Source: Cinnamomum chago (lineage: Eukaryota > Streptophyta > Magnoliopsida > Laurales > Lauraceae). From it: 64,000 bases of DNA. The DNA is taken from the NCBI GenBank assembly GCA_038049695.1, contig CP142456.1, forward strand, positions 18,380,501-18,444,500, in the 5' to 3' direction. The notes beneath the pieces were generated by a model, which was given only the letters and a program-made list of their open reading frames with translations, was not told the DNA's origin and ran no database searches. The position numbers and the translations under genes were made by a program. Positions 32,600 through 44,269 of this stretch are shown piece after piece; within the stretch, counting starts at the first letter, position 1; each line of letters opens with the position of its first letter.

Positions 32600-34250
32600 A
32601 ATAACGGTAACTATAAGAAGCAAATAACGGTAACTATAAGAAGCAAAACAAATGAATTGTTGACAAAAACATATTTGTCTAGTGTAGGGTATGCCATAGT
32701 CCCTAGAAACGTGTGATTTTAATTCATGACATGACAATGACTTACTTTCCCCCAAGGTGGTCTGCTATTATCTTTCACATCCTGCTTGGATAAGATTGTG
32801 TCCACCTGAAATCTTCTAAGACCTTATGCAAAGATATATGCCAGTTGATTTGTTTTTGAGAAAAAAGGAGTTGAAACTATTGAAGTGTTGCTGAGGTTTT
32901 TACAACATTGGAGGTTTATATCTTCTTGAAAAAGATGTGTTGAATCTTGGGGATTTAACCTTTTTCTAGAGGACATAAAGATTGGCTTTCTGTAAGACAG
33001 TCCTAGATGTGGAAACTCCCTGGATTGGGATTCTTCTCTGTATTATGTTGTGATGCAACTGTTCCATAAATCAGCTTAGTTCGTGTTTTTAACATTACTT
33101 TAGTTTTGTGGATATATTTATGTGGATTGGATGATATATGGGTCGCTCTGTGCTAAAGTTCAGAATTGCTGAATTTGATGTCTGAAACTGGGTCTCTAAA
33201 TTACATTTTGGCCAAAACTATATTGTTGTGGGATTTTAAAACTACAAGCAGCTTGTGGATACACTTTGAACTGATGGTTTCATTGGAATGAGCTTGCTTG
33301 GTATATATTTTGTTGCACTCAAGCGCTTGATACGCACCTTGCTCGTTTTGACATGGGCAGTACCAAATGCACATGGCATTATGCGATCCACCTGCATGCA
33401 AGGTGTATAGTTCTTTCATCAATAGAATCATAAATCCCCACTATATTCAGAACGAAATAATTAATATTCATGTTCACAAGAATTGTACATTCATATAAAA
33501 TATATGCTTGCTGCTAGTGAAGTGATTCATGATGATTGGATAATGCAAAAAAGTATCATGTTTCTAGTATGAACCTACACATCTATGGCTTGTGTGATAC
33601 CTTAGGCACTCGGTCTAACAAGAATTCTCTGCCCATAGATAGAAAAACACACTCAAATGGGAATCCGCTGAATATGAAAGGAAAAAAAAATTCAAAATAT
33701 CAATTCCTCAAACAAGGCAACTGTCTTAATTAAGCTAAAAAAAGGAGATTCACATGCTCTTTAGGGCTTGTTTGGCAATTCTACTTGTAGAGTCAAGTAA
33801 GGTAAAGCCCCATTTCTAAAAAAAAATAAAAAAATAAAAAAATATCTTGAAAATTAAAATAAAAAAAAAACCCATCAAAAGCACTTTAATTGTGGTTTTT
33901 TCTTCTAAATGTCAACAATTAAATTGTTAGCTTGCTCCATTGTCTTCTTCAATTCATCTTCTGACGTTTGATACTAGTCGCAAAAAGATGCAATATGGAT
34001 CAACCTGCAAATACCACCATCCAAAAGAGAGGCAAGTTAATTCATTTTGTATAACATGTTAACTAGAAAAGCAAAAACTGAGTTTAGAGGAAAAGATTAT
34101 CAACTGAACATAGGTATGACATTCATGCATAGATCCTTAACCAATGTTCAACATTGGGTCTCCAAACATGCATTTTATACTGCTGGTTAATTTTGGTTAG
34201 ATTAGGTAAGAAATGCATGAATAATAAGAATACAAGGACTGACCCATTGT
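32600..34250. other. Non-coding stretch, no recognised feature
   Basis: AT-rich sequence with short direct repeats (GGTAACTATAAGAAGCAAA at about 32610-32647) and A-rich runs at 33815-33870. The 76-codon minus frame at 33201-33431 and the 65-codon plus frame at 33536-33733 match nothing I know. Confidence 0.5.
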
Positions 34251-34276
34251 TTATAATTTCTAATTACTTGTGATTA

Positions 34277-34670
34277 GGTCAGATATGGACAAGAGTTGGA
34301 TATTACATCATCAGAACCGATTTATTGCTGAGTACATAGCTGGTGTGAACTTATTTATTGATTTTGCAAAGGCGAATTCCCCCGGGGCAGTGTTGATTAA
34401 CTGCCCATGTAACGATTGATGTAACCATCGGAAGCAAGACTATGTAACCGTGAGAACTCATTTGTACATTCATGGAATGATGGTCTCATACCTACGGTGG
34501 ATATTGCACGGGGAGCCTATAGTTCAACCCGATGATTCGGATGAGAGCGATGATGAATCAGAAGATAATCAGGATGAATACAATGAGTTGATAGAGGACC
34601 ATCGCAGGGGAACTTGGATGAAGATACTCAAGAGAGGGATGATGTGCAGGATTTTGAAAGTTTGTTGAAG
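34277..34670 (+). pseudogene. CACTA TNP2 transposase, N-terminal fragment
   Basis: From ATGGACAAGAGTTGG (34286) the frame reads MDKSWILHHQNRFIAEYIAG, then VNLFIDFAKANSPGAVLINC and PCND. This is the transposase-associated domain that opens plant TNP2-type CACTA transposases, with its Cys-rich CPC block. An in-frame TGA follows PCND at the place where homologues have a second Cys pair; then TVRTHLYIHGMM, YLRWILHGE and an acidic stretch follow. The DDE catalytic part is not present downstream. Confidence 0.8.
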
Positions 34671-34689
34671 GCTTCTCAGCAGGCTTTCC

Positions 34690-35495
34690 GTCCATATATA
34701 AAACTCCGAGATCCGACGGGCGGATCGAAAAACCATAACAGTAGGTCCCGCACTCCAAAGGCGCCCGCATGAAAAATCACCTACCATTTCTAGACCTCCA
34801 ATCACCCAGAAAATTGGTTCAACGTGGCCTGCTCACCGAGAGATTTCTAACGATGTGTAGAACGTCGAAATCCAACGAGCGAATCAAAATCTAAGAAGCC
34901 TGGGCCCGGTAATGACAGCTCGACAAATCTCCACTGGACCCTACCTTTTCATCCCGAATAAGTTCCTCTTAAATCAAAACCCGAACCTAACCCAATTCAC
35001 CAAGCCCAACCTCGGGCCCAACTCACCTGAACTCCAACCCGGGCCTGACCAAACCCAAACCCAATCTCTACCTTGGACCCCAACCTAGCTTGAACCAGCC
35101 CAAACTCCAGCCCAACCTAGCCTAACCCCACCTAGACCCGACCTGGCCCATTAGCTGCATGGGAGAGGAGAGTCCACGAGATCTGGACTCTCCTCTCCCC
35201 CTGATATCTCTCTGTCCCTTTCAATCTTTAAAAAGATCCATCCCTATCTCCATATCAGGCACATTGACCTCTCCCAGCATCTCACGCACAGAACCCTGCT
35301 CCCATCACGTTCTCTCCTAGGCCCTCCTTCTCCATCACGCAGACCCATCTCTTCCGTTCAGTTTCTCCATCAGGCCCAGCCAACTCCATCAACCTCCCTC
35401 CCAGCGCAAAACCCCTTCCATCTCACCACTCCATTTCCCTACAACCCATCTCACGCACCCTTCGCTCATTTTCCTCCGCGGCAGCACGCCTGACG
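34690..35495. repeat. CCCAACC-rich low-complexity sequence
   Basis: Runs of AACCCAA, CCCGGGCC and ACCTAGCC from about 34970 to 35150, then short pyrimidine-rich sequence. It resembles leader or LTR-type sequence of plant gypsy elements, but no boundaries were found. No gene. Confidence 0.45.
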
Positions 35496-38100
35496 CAATG
35501 CAGCGGCAGCCCTGGCCCACACGCAGCACCTTCTTCCACCTCCTCGCGCCGCCGGACGCCTCCCCCTGCGTAGGTACCCCCCTTCCATCTCTGCGACACT
35601 GTAGCACCCACCTGCACCCATCTCCCATGTCTTCTTCCTGTTCTCTTTCTCTCTGCCACTCTCTCTCCTTTGCTTGCCCTTCCTCTCTCTCTCTGCACCC
35701 TCCTCCATTTCCCTCGCCTCTCTCCCCCACCTTCTTCCTCTCTCCTCTTTCTCTCCTTCTCTGTTTCCCTTCTTTCTTCCTCTCATTCTCCTCTCTACTC
35801 TCATCTCTCTCGCTCCCCATCTGTCTCTCGCTCTCACTGCTCACCCTCTCTGCCCTCTCTTCTCTCTTCATCTCGTTCTCTCTGTTGGAAATAGGCGGGC
35901 CTCGTGGATAGGTTTTCAAAACTTTTTGACCCACTTGACTCAGGGATCAACTATCCAGAGGGCTATAAAACTCAATCCAGGATCCATGTCCTCAATCTCT
36001 GCCATCATGATCAGTAAATAAACCTATCAAGAAAATAGAACAACAGCCAACAAGCATCCATAAAAATCTACAACATGCAAGGAAGTAGAATATACCTTTG
36101 GAGCTCGGTTTTACTCTAATGGAGAAGTTGTGCCTTTCTTTGATGATGAAACTCTTTCACGTATCAAACAAGAATCTCTAAGACCTATTGATCTTCCATG
36201 ATATGACCCTCTATCAGATCTCTTTTCTCAAGAAGATGAGTGTGATCTGAAAGAGAAAACCCTACTAGAAACTCCAAGGAACTAGAAGAGAACTAGAAGA
36301 GAGAGGGGAGAAGAGGAGAGGTGTGCAACTCTTGCACAAAGGGGTTTGGGCGTGGGATAATGGTATATAACGTCCAAGGGGGTTTCTCCTTTATTTATAG
36401 CCCTCAAGTCTCCTCTTAAAATTCTCTTACTAATTGTATTAGAAGTCACACTTCCACACTAATTAGTAACATATTATTACCACTATTAGAAGTCTCACTT
36501 CAATTAGAAATAATAAGTTTCTAATTCCTTTCCTTTTAGAGTTCAAGTAGAATTAATAATGATCCAATCTTGGGCTAGCGTGGGGACCACTAGGGATTCT
36601 AAAGAAAGCTGGCTCCAACCGAGACAACACGACCCCACATCTCATGTGCAATCCGGGCCCACAATTAATTGCAAATAACACCACTATATAAATGCAATTG
36701 CACTTTAGTCTTAGGAATAAATTACAATGAAGACCCTAAACTTCCCAATTACCACAAGTAGGCCCCTCCATCATTATCCATGGATCAATTGGAATGAATC
36801 TGTTTCGTCCAATCTTAAATCCACATCTTATTATCCTTGAGCCCCAATTAATCACAGTGATCATCAATATCATCCAATTAACTCTTAATCGAGATGGGTG
36901 TGCACTTACTAATAATAAATCCATTAATTAGCACAAGGGGATAATATAGATAAATTCTACATATTCCCACAGTTCTACTACCACGTACCCAAGACACCGA
37001 GGTGTTGACCTACAATTGGCCTCACTCATTGGTGACTCAAAACAAATGAATAGATAGAAACTTGAGTTATCAATGTCTTAGGATTGAGAGCCTATTGCTA
37101 GGGAATTATGAGAGCAGTCCTTAAATCGAGATAGTATTTCATAAGGTGTTTCTCATGGTCGTTCAATACATCCAATGTACCAGCACTATGATCCAGAATC
37201 TTACATTCTGATGATCGAGACAAATCATACTATCTTATAGTGATCAATGTGTTGCAACCTTATCAGATGAGATGCACAGTCTCATTACTGACTGTGAAGA
37301 TATTTTTATGTATAAGATTTGTGACACATGTCTCCCGTATGTGGATCTCATCCATATACATACATCACATCTAATATACTAATGGGACCCGGTTCATCTC
37401 ATTAAACCATTATGTCATATATATTGGTCATGTGCGTTATGTAATTAAAACACAATTCATCTCATGAATGGAAAGCATGATTTTATTGATAAATATATAA
37501 AGAAATTAATCAATTTATTACATCAACTGGTGGATTGAGACCATACAATCTAACACTCTCCCCCTCTCTGCTCTCCATCTCCCTGCTTACTCATCCCTCA
37601 GCGCTCTCTTCTTCCCTCTCTACAACACCGCTGCACCCACCCGCACCCCCTCTCCCTCTCTTCTTCCCTCTCTGCAGCATCGCTGCACCCACATGCACTC
37701 CCTCTCCCAATCTTCCTCTCCTCTCTCTCTCTCTCTCTCTTCCCTCCTTTCTCATTCTCCCCTGCTCCGCCCTGCAGCACCCGCCTATACTCCCTCTCCC
37801 TTTCTTACTTTCCTCTCTCTCTCTCTCTCCCTCTTTCGCTCCTCCCTGCTCCGCCCCACTCCCTACTACTCTCTCAACCCGCACTCCCTCTTCTCTCTCA
37901 ACCCACACTCCCTCTTCTCTCTCAACTCGTACCCTCTCTCCTCTGCATGTTCTCTCTCTCCCTCTCCCTCTCTTCTACTCTCCCTCTCCCTCTCTCTTTC
38001 ACGCTCTCTCTACTTTCCTCTCCGCCCGTACCCTCTCTCTTTCTCTCTCTTCACTCTCCACTATCACTCTTCCTGTCACTCTCTCTACACCCACCCCATG
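35496..38100. repeat. Polypyrimidine tract, split by a solo LTR
   Basis: CTCTCT-rich DNA at 35496-35882 and 37556-38100, with degenerate units of about 70-95 bp around CTGCAGCA(C/T)CGCTGCACCCAC and CACTCCCTCTCC. The two halves were continuous before the LTR inserted at 35883. Long open frames on both strands (up to 200 codons, Ser/Leu/Pro-rich or Arg/Glu-rich) come from composition. Confidence 0.8.
35883..37555 (-). mobile_element. Solo LTR, Copia-type, 1673 bp
   Basis: Starts TGTTGGAAATAGG and ends CAATCTAACA, with TGTT/AACA inverted ends. It is flanked on both sides by the 5-bp duplication CTCTC (35878-35882 and 37556-37560). On the minus strand a TATA box (GGCTATAAATAAAGG) lies near 36391-36405, so the LTR reads leftward. 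No internal region is present, which is the mark of recombination between two LTRs. The duplication would be likely by chance in this CT-rich tract, so the matching ends carry more weight. Confidence 0.8.
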
Positions 38101-39295
38101 CATGCATAGCCCATTTTGTCATTTTATTTTATTTTAATTCATTTATTATATTTCATTTATCTAGTTAACTTCGTGCATTTAATTGCGTGTTGCCTTTGTT
38201 TTTTCTTTTCTTTTTTTCTCCATGCATTTGAAACTGCCCATGCATCTAATTTAAATTTAAATTTCTTAAGTTTTTATTTGTCTCAAATTATATCCTTTTT
38301 TTATACAATATGCCCGGCATTAAAATATGCCCATGCATCGCGTAACTTAGTCGCATTTTCTTTTACTATTCATTCCGCTTTTCCTTTCTCTTAGCTAAAA
38401 TTTGATAGTGAAAAAAAAAAACACAGAAAAATATAAAATAGAAACATAAAAAAATAACCAAAATAATAATAATAAAAAATTAAAAATTAAAAATAGAACT
38501 TTAGCAATCTTATTAATTAGAAGTAATTAGATCAAATTTAATAATTGAATTCTTTTCCCTCCTCCCCTCTCACTAGAGTTAGAGAACCATATTTAGGAAA
38601 TTCTAGAGTATTTAGGGTAATAAATAAATAAAAAAATTAGAAGTTTACTCATTCTCTTTTCCCCTTCTCATTAGAATAAATTTGTCTAGGATTTTAGGTC
38701 TTATAAATAAACAGAAAACAAAAACAAAAACTAATAATAAAACCCAAAAAGACCAAAAATAAAGAAAAAGATATTAAAATTTTAAAGATAATAAAGTTAG
38801 AAATTAAATAGTAGTTTAGAAAAGGTTTGAATTGATTATAGGTTAGGCCCCACGTATGAACACACAAAAAGAGGCATTTCAAAAATGGGTTATTAGCTTA
38901 TTAGTTTTAAAGATTGGGTTTGGATGCAAGTATCTATGTACCAAGCCCCCATATGTTTCTTTTATTTGAATTCCTCATAATTCTACGAGTTTGTATTTCT
39001 ATAACTGTTAAAAAATGAAAGATCAAATCTAAATAGTAGAAAATGACCATCAAATGAAAATAGAGGATTTTATTGGGAAAAAAAATCCCTGAAATGTCCG
39101 GTGCCCGAAAAAAGTTCCAATAGATTCTTACGGACAGTAAAGGCCCTCCCACCACTTGATTTTTTAGCTTTTAGCCTGAGCATCAATATCAATTCTCAAG
39201 CGTTGTTGGTTTGAAACCCCATTTGTAGGTCCACGTTTTCACTTGCCATTTTAGATGTCTAGACAAGTTTTTCTTTTGAAAATCCATCTTTTACC
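38100..39295. other. AT-rich stretch without recognised features
   Basis: A-rich and T-rich runs with no supported gene or repeat boundary. Short open frames at 38116-38394 and 38694-38882 are Phe/Leu/Ser-rich and match nothing. Confidence 0.5.
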
Positions 39296-39300
39296 TAGCT

Positions 39301-39455
39301 TCTACCTTCTTGGTTTTATTATTACTTTAACTCCAATAAAGAGGTGGGTGGACAAATTTAAACGAAAAACGATTTCTACCTTCTACCTTCTTGGTTTTAT
39401 TATTACTTTAACTCCAATAAAGAGGTGGGTGGACAAATTTAAACCAAAAACCATT
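39301..39455. repeat. 81-bp tandem duplication
   Basis: TCTACCTTCTTGG starts at 39301 and again at 39382. The units are almost identical for about 74 bp, through GAGGTGGGTGGACAAATTTAAA. Confidence 0.9.
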
Positions 39456-39661
39456 TCTCTTATCGCCGTGCAGAACACAAAGAAGAAGATGGAGATCAGA
39501 AGATACCTCTACATGTTTCAAAGCTTTCAAAGGTGATGGAAAGTTGAAAGAAAATGGTGCAAATTCATGCTTGGGATCCAGGGCGGCCCAACAAATTCGG
39601 AGGCCCTAGGCAAGAATATGAAAGTGGGCCCTATTAACAGGCAATAATTATTAAAATATAT

Positions 39662-42169
39662 TTATTTAAAAGATATTTTTCTAGCTTTTTGAGATGCAAA
39701 AATATTGATTAAATTTTTATATTCAAGTTTTGTTAATATATCTTTTTCAATAGATAATATAGCTAACCCATTTAATCTTTCTTGTGACATAGTTGATCGG
39801 AGATAAGATTTTATTAATTTAAGTTTCGAAAAACTTCTCTCCGCTGAAGCAACTGTTACTGGTATTGTTAACAATATTCTAAAAGCTATACATGCATTTG
39901 GAAAACAATCTAATCGTTTTATATAAGTTAGGGTTTCAGCTGGAGTATTAATTTCAGATTGTAGAACTTTTCTTAATACAGTCAACTCTTGAAATAAATC
40001 TAAACCATCAATATCAGAAAATAAGTCATGCTTCAAAAAAGTTTCAAGGTTAAGACAATAACTTTTCAAACTATCATCATCTAAGGATTTTAATTTTTTA
40101 AAACAAAATAAAAAACCAAAAATATTTTCATATATTTTGAATTGTTCAAATCTACTCTTGATCGAAGAAATAGCTAGATCAACTATAAATAAAAAATACT
40201 CAATTCTAAAAGACTCTTCAGCTGATAGTGTTACTGCATTCTCAATTGTATCACCAAATTGTTTTTTCCTAAAAAATTTACGTTTTTATCGAAATACTGG
40301 TTCTATTTCCATTTCAAGTGCAATCTCTTTTGATGAAATCAAAGCAGAGTAAAATCCATTTTCTCTATATGATTCCAAAAAAGAAATAAGTCCTTTTAAT
40401 TGATCAATAGCAACATCAATATGCATGTCTTTGGATTGTAAATTTTTACTAACTGTGTTAACAGCAAATAATATATCATACCAAATATTCATACCCAATA
40501 AAAATTCAAAGTTTTCAATCTCATATGTAGCTAAGCATGTGGCTTCACTTCTTGTTTTAGGATCTTCACTAATTTTTGCTAATTGAATTAAAGCATCTCG
40601 TATTTTCGGAGCCTGATACTTGATTGCTTTAACACTTTCGATACGACTTTCCCATCGCGTTTGAGATAATGATTTAAGAGTTAACATAGATATATTATCT
40701 TGTAAAATTTTCCATCGTTTTGTTGAAGAAGAAAATAATGAGTATATACGTTGTAATACTCCAAAAAAAGATATAGCTTTAGGACAAGAGTTAGCTATAT
40801 CACAAAGTACGAGGTTAAGATTATGACATCCACATGGTGTGTAAAATGCTCTTGGATTTATATCTAGTAGTCTTTTTTGTACACCTTGATGTTTTCCTTT
40901 CATATTAGATCCATTATCATATCCTTGTCCTCTTACATCATTTACATCAAGTCCAAGTTTTTTATTTACATTTATAAGTTCATCAAAAAGGCCTTTCCCA
41001 GAGGTATCATCTACTTCCGAAAATTCTAAAAAATATTCTTCTATTTTTATTGGACTTGTTGAAATATCTACACATCGCAGTATAAGAGTCATTTGTTCTT
41101 GATGACTTGCATCAGGAGTACAATCAAGTATTACTGAAAAATATTTTGCTTCTTTAATCTTATTAATTATTACACTTTTAATTTCAGAAGCTAACATTTG
41201 TATTAATTCATTTTGTATCTTATGCCCGAGATAATGATTATGAATTTCACCATCTTTAATTCGTCGAACATGTTCTTGCATTATTGGATCAAATTCCGCA
41301 ATCCTTTCAATTAAACTTAAAAAGTTTCCATTGTTGTCTTGATATATTTTCTCATTCTTCCCACGAAATGCCAAATTATTTTTAGCAAGAGTTTTTACCA
41401 CAGCTAAAATTCTTACAAGTACTTTTTTCCAATAATCTTTCTCTTTGTTAATTTGTTCTTGAATATTTTCATCAATAGTTTTATTTTTTGACAATCTTAT
41501 TTCTAAATCAACCCATGAATTCATGTTAGCAATATGTTCATTAGTTGTTTCATGAGTTTTGAGCTTATAACTAAGATTTTTCCAATCTTTAGTTCCTTCA
41601 TTAACTAATTGACTTGTGCTAGGTTTTGAATTGAATAACTTACAACAAAAGCAATATACTCTATCTAAATCTTTTGAATATATTAACCATTTTCTATCAT
41701 GCTTTTCTCCGTTTGACAATTTTCGAGTGTAATATGTAATAGAAAAATGTCTATTATTTTCATCATTAGGAAAGTCTAAATTATTTTCCCTAATAGGACC
41801 TCTTTCAACTAATAAGTCTCTTAATTTTGTGTCAATATTTTTCCATTGTCCTGGATCATAGATATTTATTGGAACATAATCTAATAGTTCACTAACATGT
41901 TCACATTCTTTATCATTTTCTACTTCACTAACAAATTTACATTCTTTACCAATTTCATTTTCTTTTAAATCTTTTTGGCATTCCGTTGATTTTTCTATAT
42001 TATTTAATTGTTCAATCGTTGAATCATCATTTGAATTTTTTGTTGTTGTTGGTTTATCACCAATAACAAATTTATCGAGTGCTCCTTTTTGAGATTCAAT
42101 AAATTCATCTTGTTTTCTTTTCTTTTTTTTACGTTTTTCACATCCAGAATCATATCTTCGAGTAGACAT
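39662..42169 (-). pseudogene. hAT transposase, TTF-zinc-finger/ZMYM1-like, one premature stop
   Basis: An 835-codon frame, open except for one TAA at 40286-40288. Order: basic Lys-rich start (CEKRKKKKRKQ); an acidic linker; a TTF-type zinc finger with YCFCCKLF and later GTKDWKNLSYKLKTHETTNEH; the DUF4371 catalytic region with YFSVILDCTPDASHQEQMTL, RGQGYDNGSNMKGKHQGVQ and TPCGCHNLNLVLCDIANSC; then TRWESRIESVKAIKYQ. After the stop come NTPAETL..., IPVTVASAERSFSKLKLIKS and LNGLAILSIEKDI, the C-terminal hAT dimerisation domain. The stop lies ahead of this domain, so the truncated product would lack dimerisation. Frames before and after are in the same register, so nothing else breaks it. Plain hAT superfamily, not a domesticated gene, as it lies within intact ends. 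Confidence 0.93.
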
Positions 42170-42394
42170 ACTAATTATATAACTTGCAGTTACTACAATG
42201 AAAAATTATAACACAAAATTTATAAAAATTAAATTAAACTAAAATAAAAGTTCAAGAACAACACAACCTGGTATTGTTCCGTTCTTCGGTACTGTTGGCA
42301 GTAAGATTGATCCTAGTTTTGTAGCAACAACATTCAAGCAAAAGCAAAAGGCAGCACTTTCATTCAGAAACTTCACACAGAGAACTTCATGCAG

Positions 42395-42429
42395 AGAGAG
42401 AGGGAGAGGGAGAGGGAGGGGGAGAGGGA

Positions 42430-42462
<33 letters not shown>
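42395..42462. repeat. (GA)n and GGGAGA microsatellite
   Basis: GAGAGAGAGGGAGAGGGAGA then about twelve GA units, inside the 5' side of the hAT element. Confidence 0.9.
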
Positions 42463-42466
<4 letters not shown>

Positions 42467-42615
42467 CCTTTCTTTGCAGAAGTTTAACAGTCTACTACAA
42501 CTAGGAGCAATTTTCTAGGTTAGTTATTAAAGTGAGAGTCAGACTTACCCTTTCTTTGTAGAAGTCTAACAGTCTACTACAACTAGGAGCAATTTTCTAG
42601 GTTAGTTATTAAAGT
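42461..42615. repeat. 82-bp tandem duplication in the hAT leader
   Basis: ACTTACCCTTTCTTTG starts at 42461 and again at 42543. The two units differ at a few sites. They lie between the hAT right terminus and the transposase start, where the promoter should be. Confidence 0.85.
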
Positions 42616-43168
42616 GTTAATGGACCTATCAATAAAATTTGGGCCCTCTCAAATCAGTCTATCCAAAATATATATACCCATATCTAAAATAGGGGGCCCC
42701 AAAATTTTGCAAAAATTGGGGGCCCTAGGCGGCCAACTAAGTGGCCTAGGCCTAGGGCCGGCCCTGTTGGGATCCCATACTAAAAAGGAAAAAAGAAAAG
42801 GAGCATATATAAATATATATCTAGAATTGGCCCATAGGACCATGGCCATTCACATATATTTATTAGGGCCTCTTTCGTTCCCGGACGTCTTAGGGGCCGG
42901 GTTTTTTTTCGTAAAATCCTCTAAAATATACAAAGTGCAAGTGAGAAAATTGAATCAAGAGAAGATGAAGCATTAACAGCCATATAGAAATTTCAAAATC
43001 TCATTTACATGGTTGCTTTATATATATAGTTTATCCCCCATCTTTTTAATAATCGTTTATAAATAAAACTCATTTTACAACGAATTCTGATGTATTCCAT
43101 AGAAACAAACCTACCGTTCATGTTTTGTGTGAAAGAAGAGGGGCTGTGACAGCCATGTAAATGACTTT

Positions 43169-43174
43169 GGTCAA
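43169..43174 (-). promoter_or_regulatory. W-box candidate upstream of CTNIP copy 2
   Basis: GGTCAA at 43169-43174 is TTGACC on the minus strand, the WRKY-binding W box common in immune-induced promoters. A single 6-bp match about 880 bp from the start codon is weak evidence. Confidence 0.25.
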
Positions 43175-43320
43175 AACATGCCATATGTGTAAGTCTTCGC
43201 CCAGCAGAAATCCTCTGCTTTCTTTCTACGAACTAGACCCACCGACGTGCATGTGGAGTTCACATCGCAACCTTCCACTAGTTATAGATGACCGCGCTCC
43301 TCCTCCTTGTGGGTCCTGTA

Positions 43321-43825
43321 GGTGTAGCATTCGACCTGATTATTTTTCATAACGCACAAGCCTGGAAAATAACATACGGGAGAGCCTCTGCCGTGCCTCT
43401 CCCAAATGCTACACTCTTTCCTTTCCTCTTCCATTCACTTGCAAGGAAGCCACTCCAGCTCTTCCCCTCATCTGCGAGGCTTCTTAGGGTGTAGCAATCG
43501 ACCTGATTATTTTTCATAACGCACAAGCCTGGAAAATAACATACGGGAGAGCCTCTGCCGTGCCTCTCCCAAATGCTACACTCCTTCCTTTCCTCTTCCA
43601 TTCACTTGCAAGGAAGCCACTCCAGCTCTCCCCCTCATCTGCGAGGCTTCTTAGGGTGTAGCAATCGACCTGATTATTTTTCATAACGCACAAGCCTGGA
43701 AAATAACATACGGGAGAGCCTCTGCCGTGCCTCTCCCAAATGCTACACTCCTTCCTTTCCTCTTGCATTCACTTGCAAGGAAGCCACTCCAGCTCTCTCC
43801 CTCATCTGCGAGGCTTCTTCCTCTC
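43321..43825 (+). repeat. Three 167-bp tandem repeats upstream of CTNIP copy 2
   Basis: The block ACCTGATTATTTTTCATAAC starts at 43334, 43501 and 43668, an exact 167-bp period. Each unit runs through GAGAGCCTCTGCCGTGCC, CTTTCCTCTTCCATTC and CATCTGCGAGGCTTC. Units differ at only a few sites, so the array is young. The last unit ends about 220 bp before the start codon. Short open frames in the units repeat with the array and are not genes. Confidence 0.95.
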
Positions 43826-43876
43826 TTCTTCTTTGAATCAACAAGCTGACCTCTTTCTCCTTCACGTTACCTGTTT

Positions 43877-44047
43877 TATAATGGTCCTATGCTCCTATTT
43901 TCTTCATCTCTCCCATTCACATTCCCAACTTTCTTTAACCAGATCTAAGAGACCACTGCTTCTATCTTTCTCTAACTCTCATCCGCATCAAAGAAAAGAA
44001 AACGAAGAAGAAGAGGAGGAGAAGGACCGATGTCTTCTTTTGTTAAG
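43877..44047 (+). promoter_or_regulatory. Core promoter and leader of CTNIP copy 2
   Basis: TATAATGGTCCTATGCTCC at 43877 corresponds to TATAAAGTCCTGTACC at 11972 of copy 1, including its downstream CTATTxTC. A purine-rich leader (AAAGAAAAGAAAACGAAGAA) precedes the start codon in both genes. An upstream in-frame ATG at 44030 is absent from copy 1. Confidence 0.6.
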
Positions 44048-44266
44048 ATGGGCCTCTGCAGAAAAGCAACAACAGTCCTCATCTTTCTTGTCCTGATCAT
44101 GAATGTGGGAACTCTCCAAGCATGGAGGCCGCTGGAAAGGGAGTTGTTACTGCAAAGAGATGTGGTCGTTCTTCAAGTGCCGGTGCCACCTTCAGGGAAC
44201 TCCCATTGTACGAACGTCCCAGGTCAAGGTGATGCTGACTGCCATAACAAAAGAAGGAAGCCATGA
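44048..44266 (+). CDS. CTNIP/SCREW-type phytocytokine precursor, copy 2 (72 aa)
   Basis: Small secreted peptide precursor, single exon. Signal peptide of about 25 residues (TVLIFLVLIMNVGTLQA), then WRPLERELLLQRD, a short Val/Pro spacer, and HCTNVPGQGDADC with two Cys at C-X10-C, ending HNKRRKP. The motif and layout match CTNIP/SCREW peptides, ligands of HSL3/NUT with roles in defence and water balance. The start at 44048 is preferred over the in-frame ATG at 44030, because TTAAGATGG is shared with copy 1 and the signal peptide then has a normal N-terminus. With the upstream start the product has 78 residues. It is closer to the canonical motif (CTN[IV]P) than copy 1. Confidence 0.78.
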   Translation: MGLCRKATTVLIFLVLIMNVGTLQAWRPLERELLLQRDVVVLQVPVPPSGNSHCTNVPGQGDADCHNKRRKP

Positions 44267-44269
44267 GAG

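Larger units (their letters stand above)
28162..34680 (+). mobile_element. CACTA transposon with captured presenilin (CCGACG family), right limit unclear
   Basis: Starts with a clean terminus CACTACAACAAATTGCACT. Then come CCGACG inverted pairs to 28790, a CT-rich leader to 29200, captured presenilin sequence (30298-31054) and, at 34277-34670, the N-terminal part of a TNP2-type CACTA transposase. No right terminus was found, so the end given is the last CACTA-derived coding sequence; what follows is different repeat DNA. An LTR lies inside at about 31732-32555. The subterminal motif matches the element ending at 710, not the CCGGCG elements. The sequence 29550-30180 is AT-rich and looks intronic. 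Confidence 0.7.
39579..42766 (-). mobile_element. hAT transposon, nearly complete, with 8-bp target duplication
   Basis: Terminal inverted repeats CAGGGCGGCCCAAC (39579) and GGGCCGGCCCTG (ending 42766) are flanked by identical TTGGGATC copies at 39571-39578 and 42767-42774. An 8-bp duplication is the hAT signature. GGCCC-rich subterminal sequence lies at both ends. The 3188-bp element holds one transposase gene on the minus strand with one internal stop. The exact target copies and near-intact frame point to a fairly recent insertion. Confidence 0.93.

Noticed and set aside
37535-38168. Open frames up to 200 codons in the polypyrimidine tract, and matching frames at 35389-36021
   Set aside because: Ser/Leu/Pro- or Arg/Glu-rich products on several frames and both strands at once, as expected from CT composition; no family motif.
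43347-43768. Two 84-codon minus-strand frames with near-identical products
   Set aside because: They arise from the 167-bp repeats; the similarity is between repeat units, not between genes.
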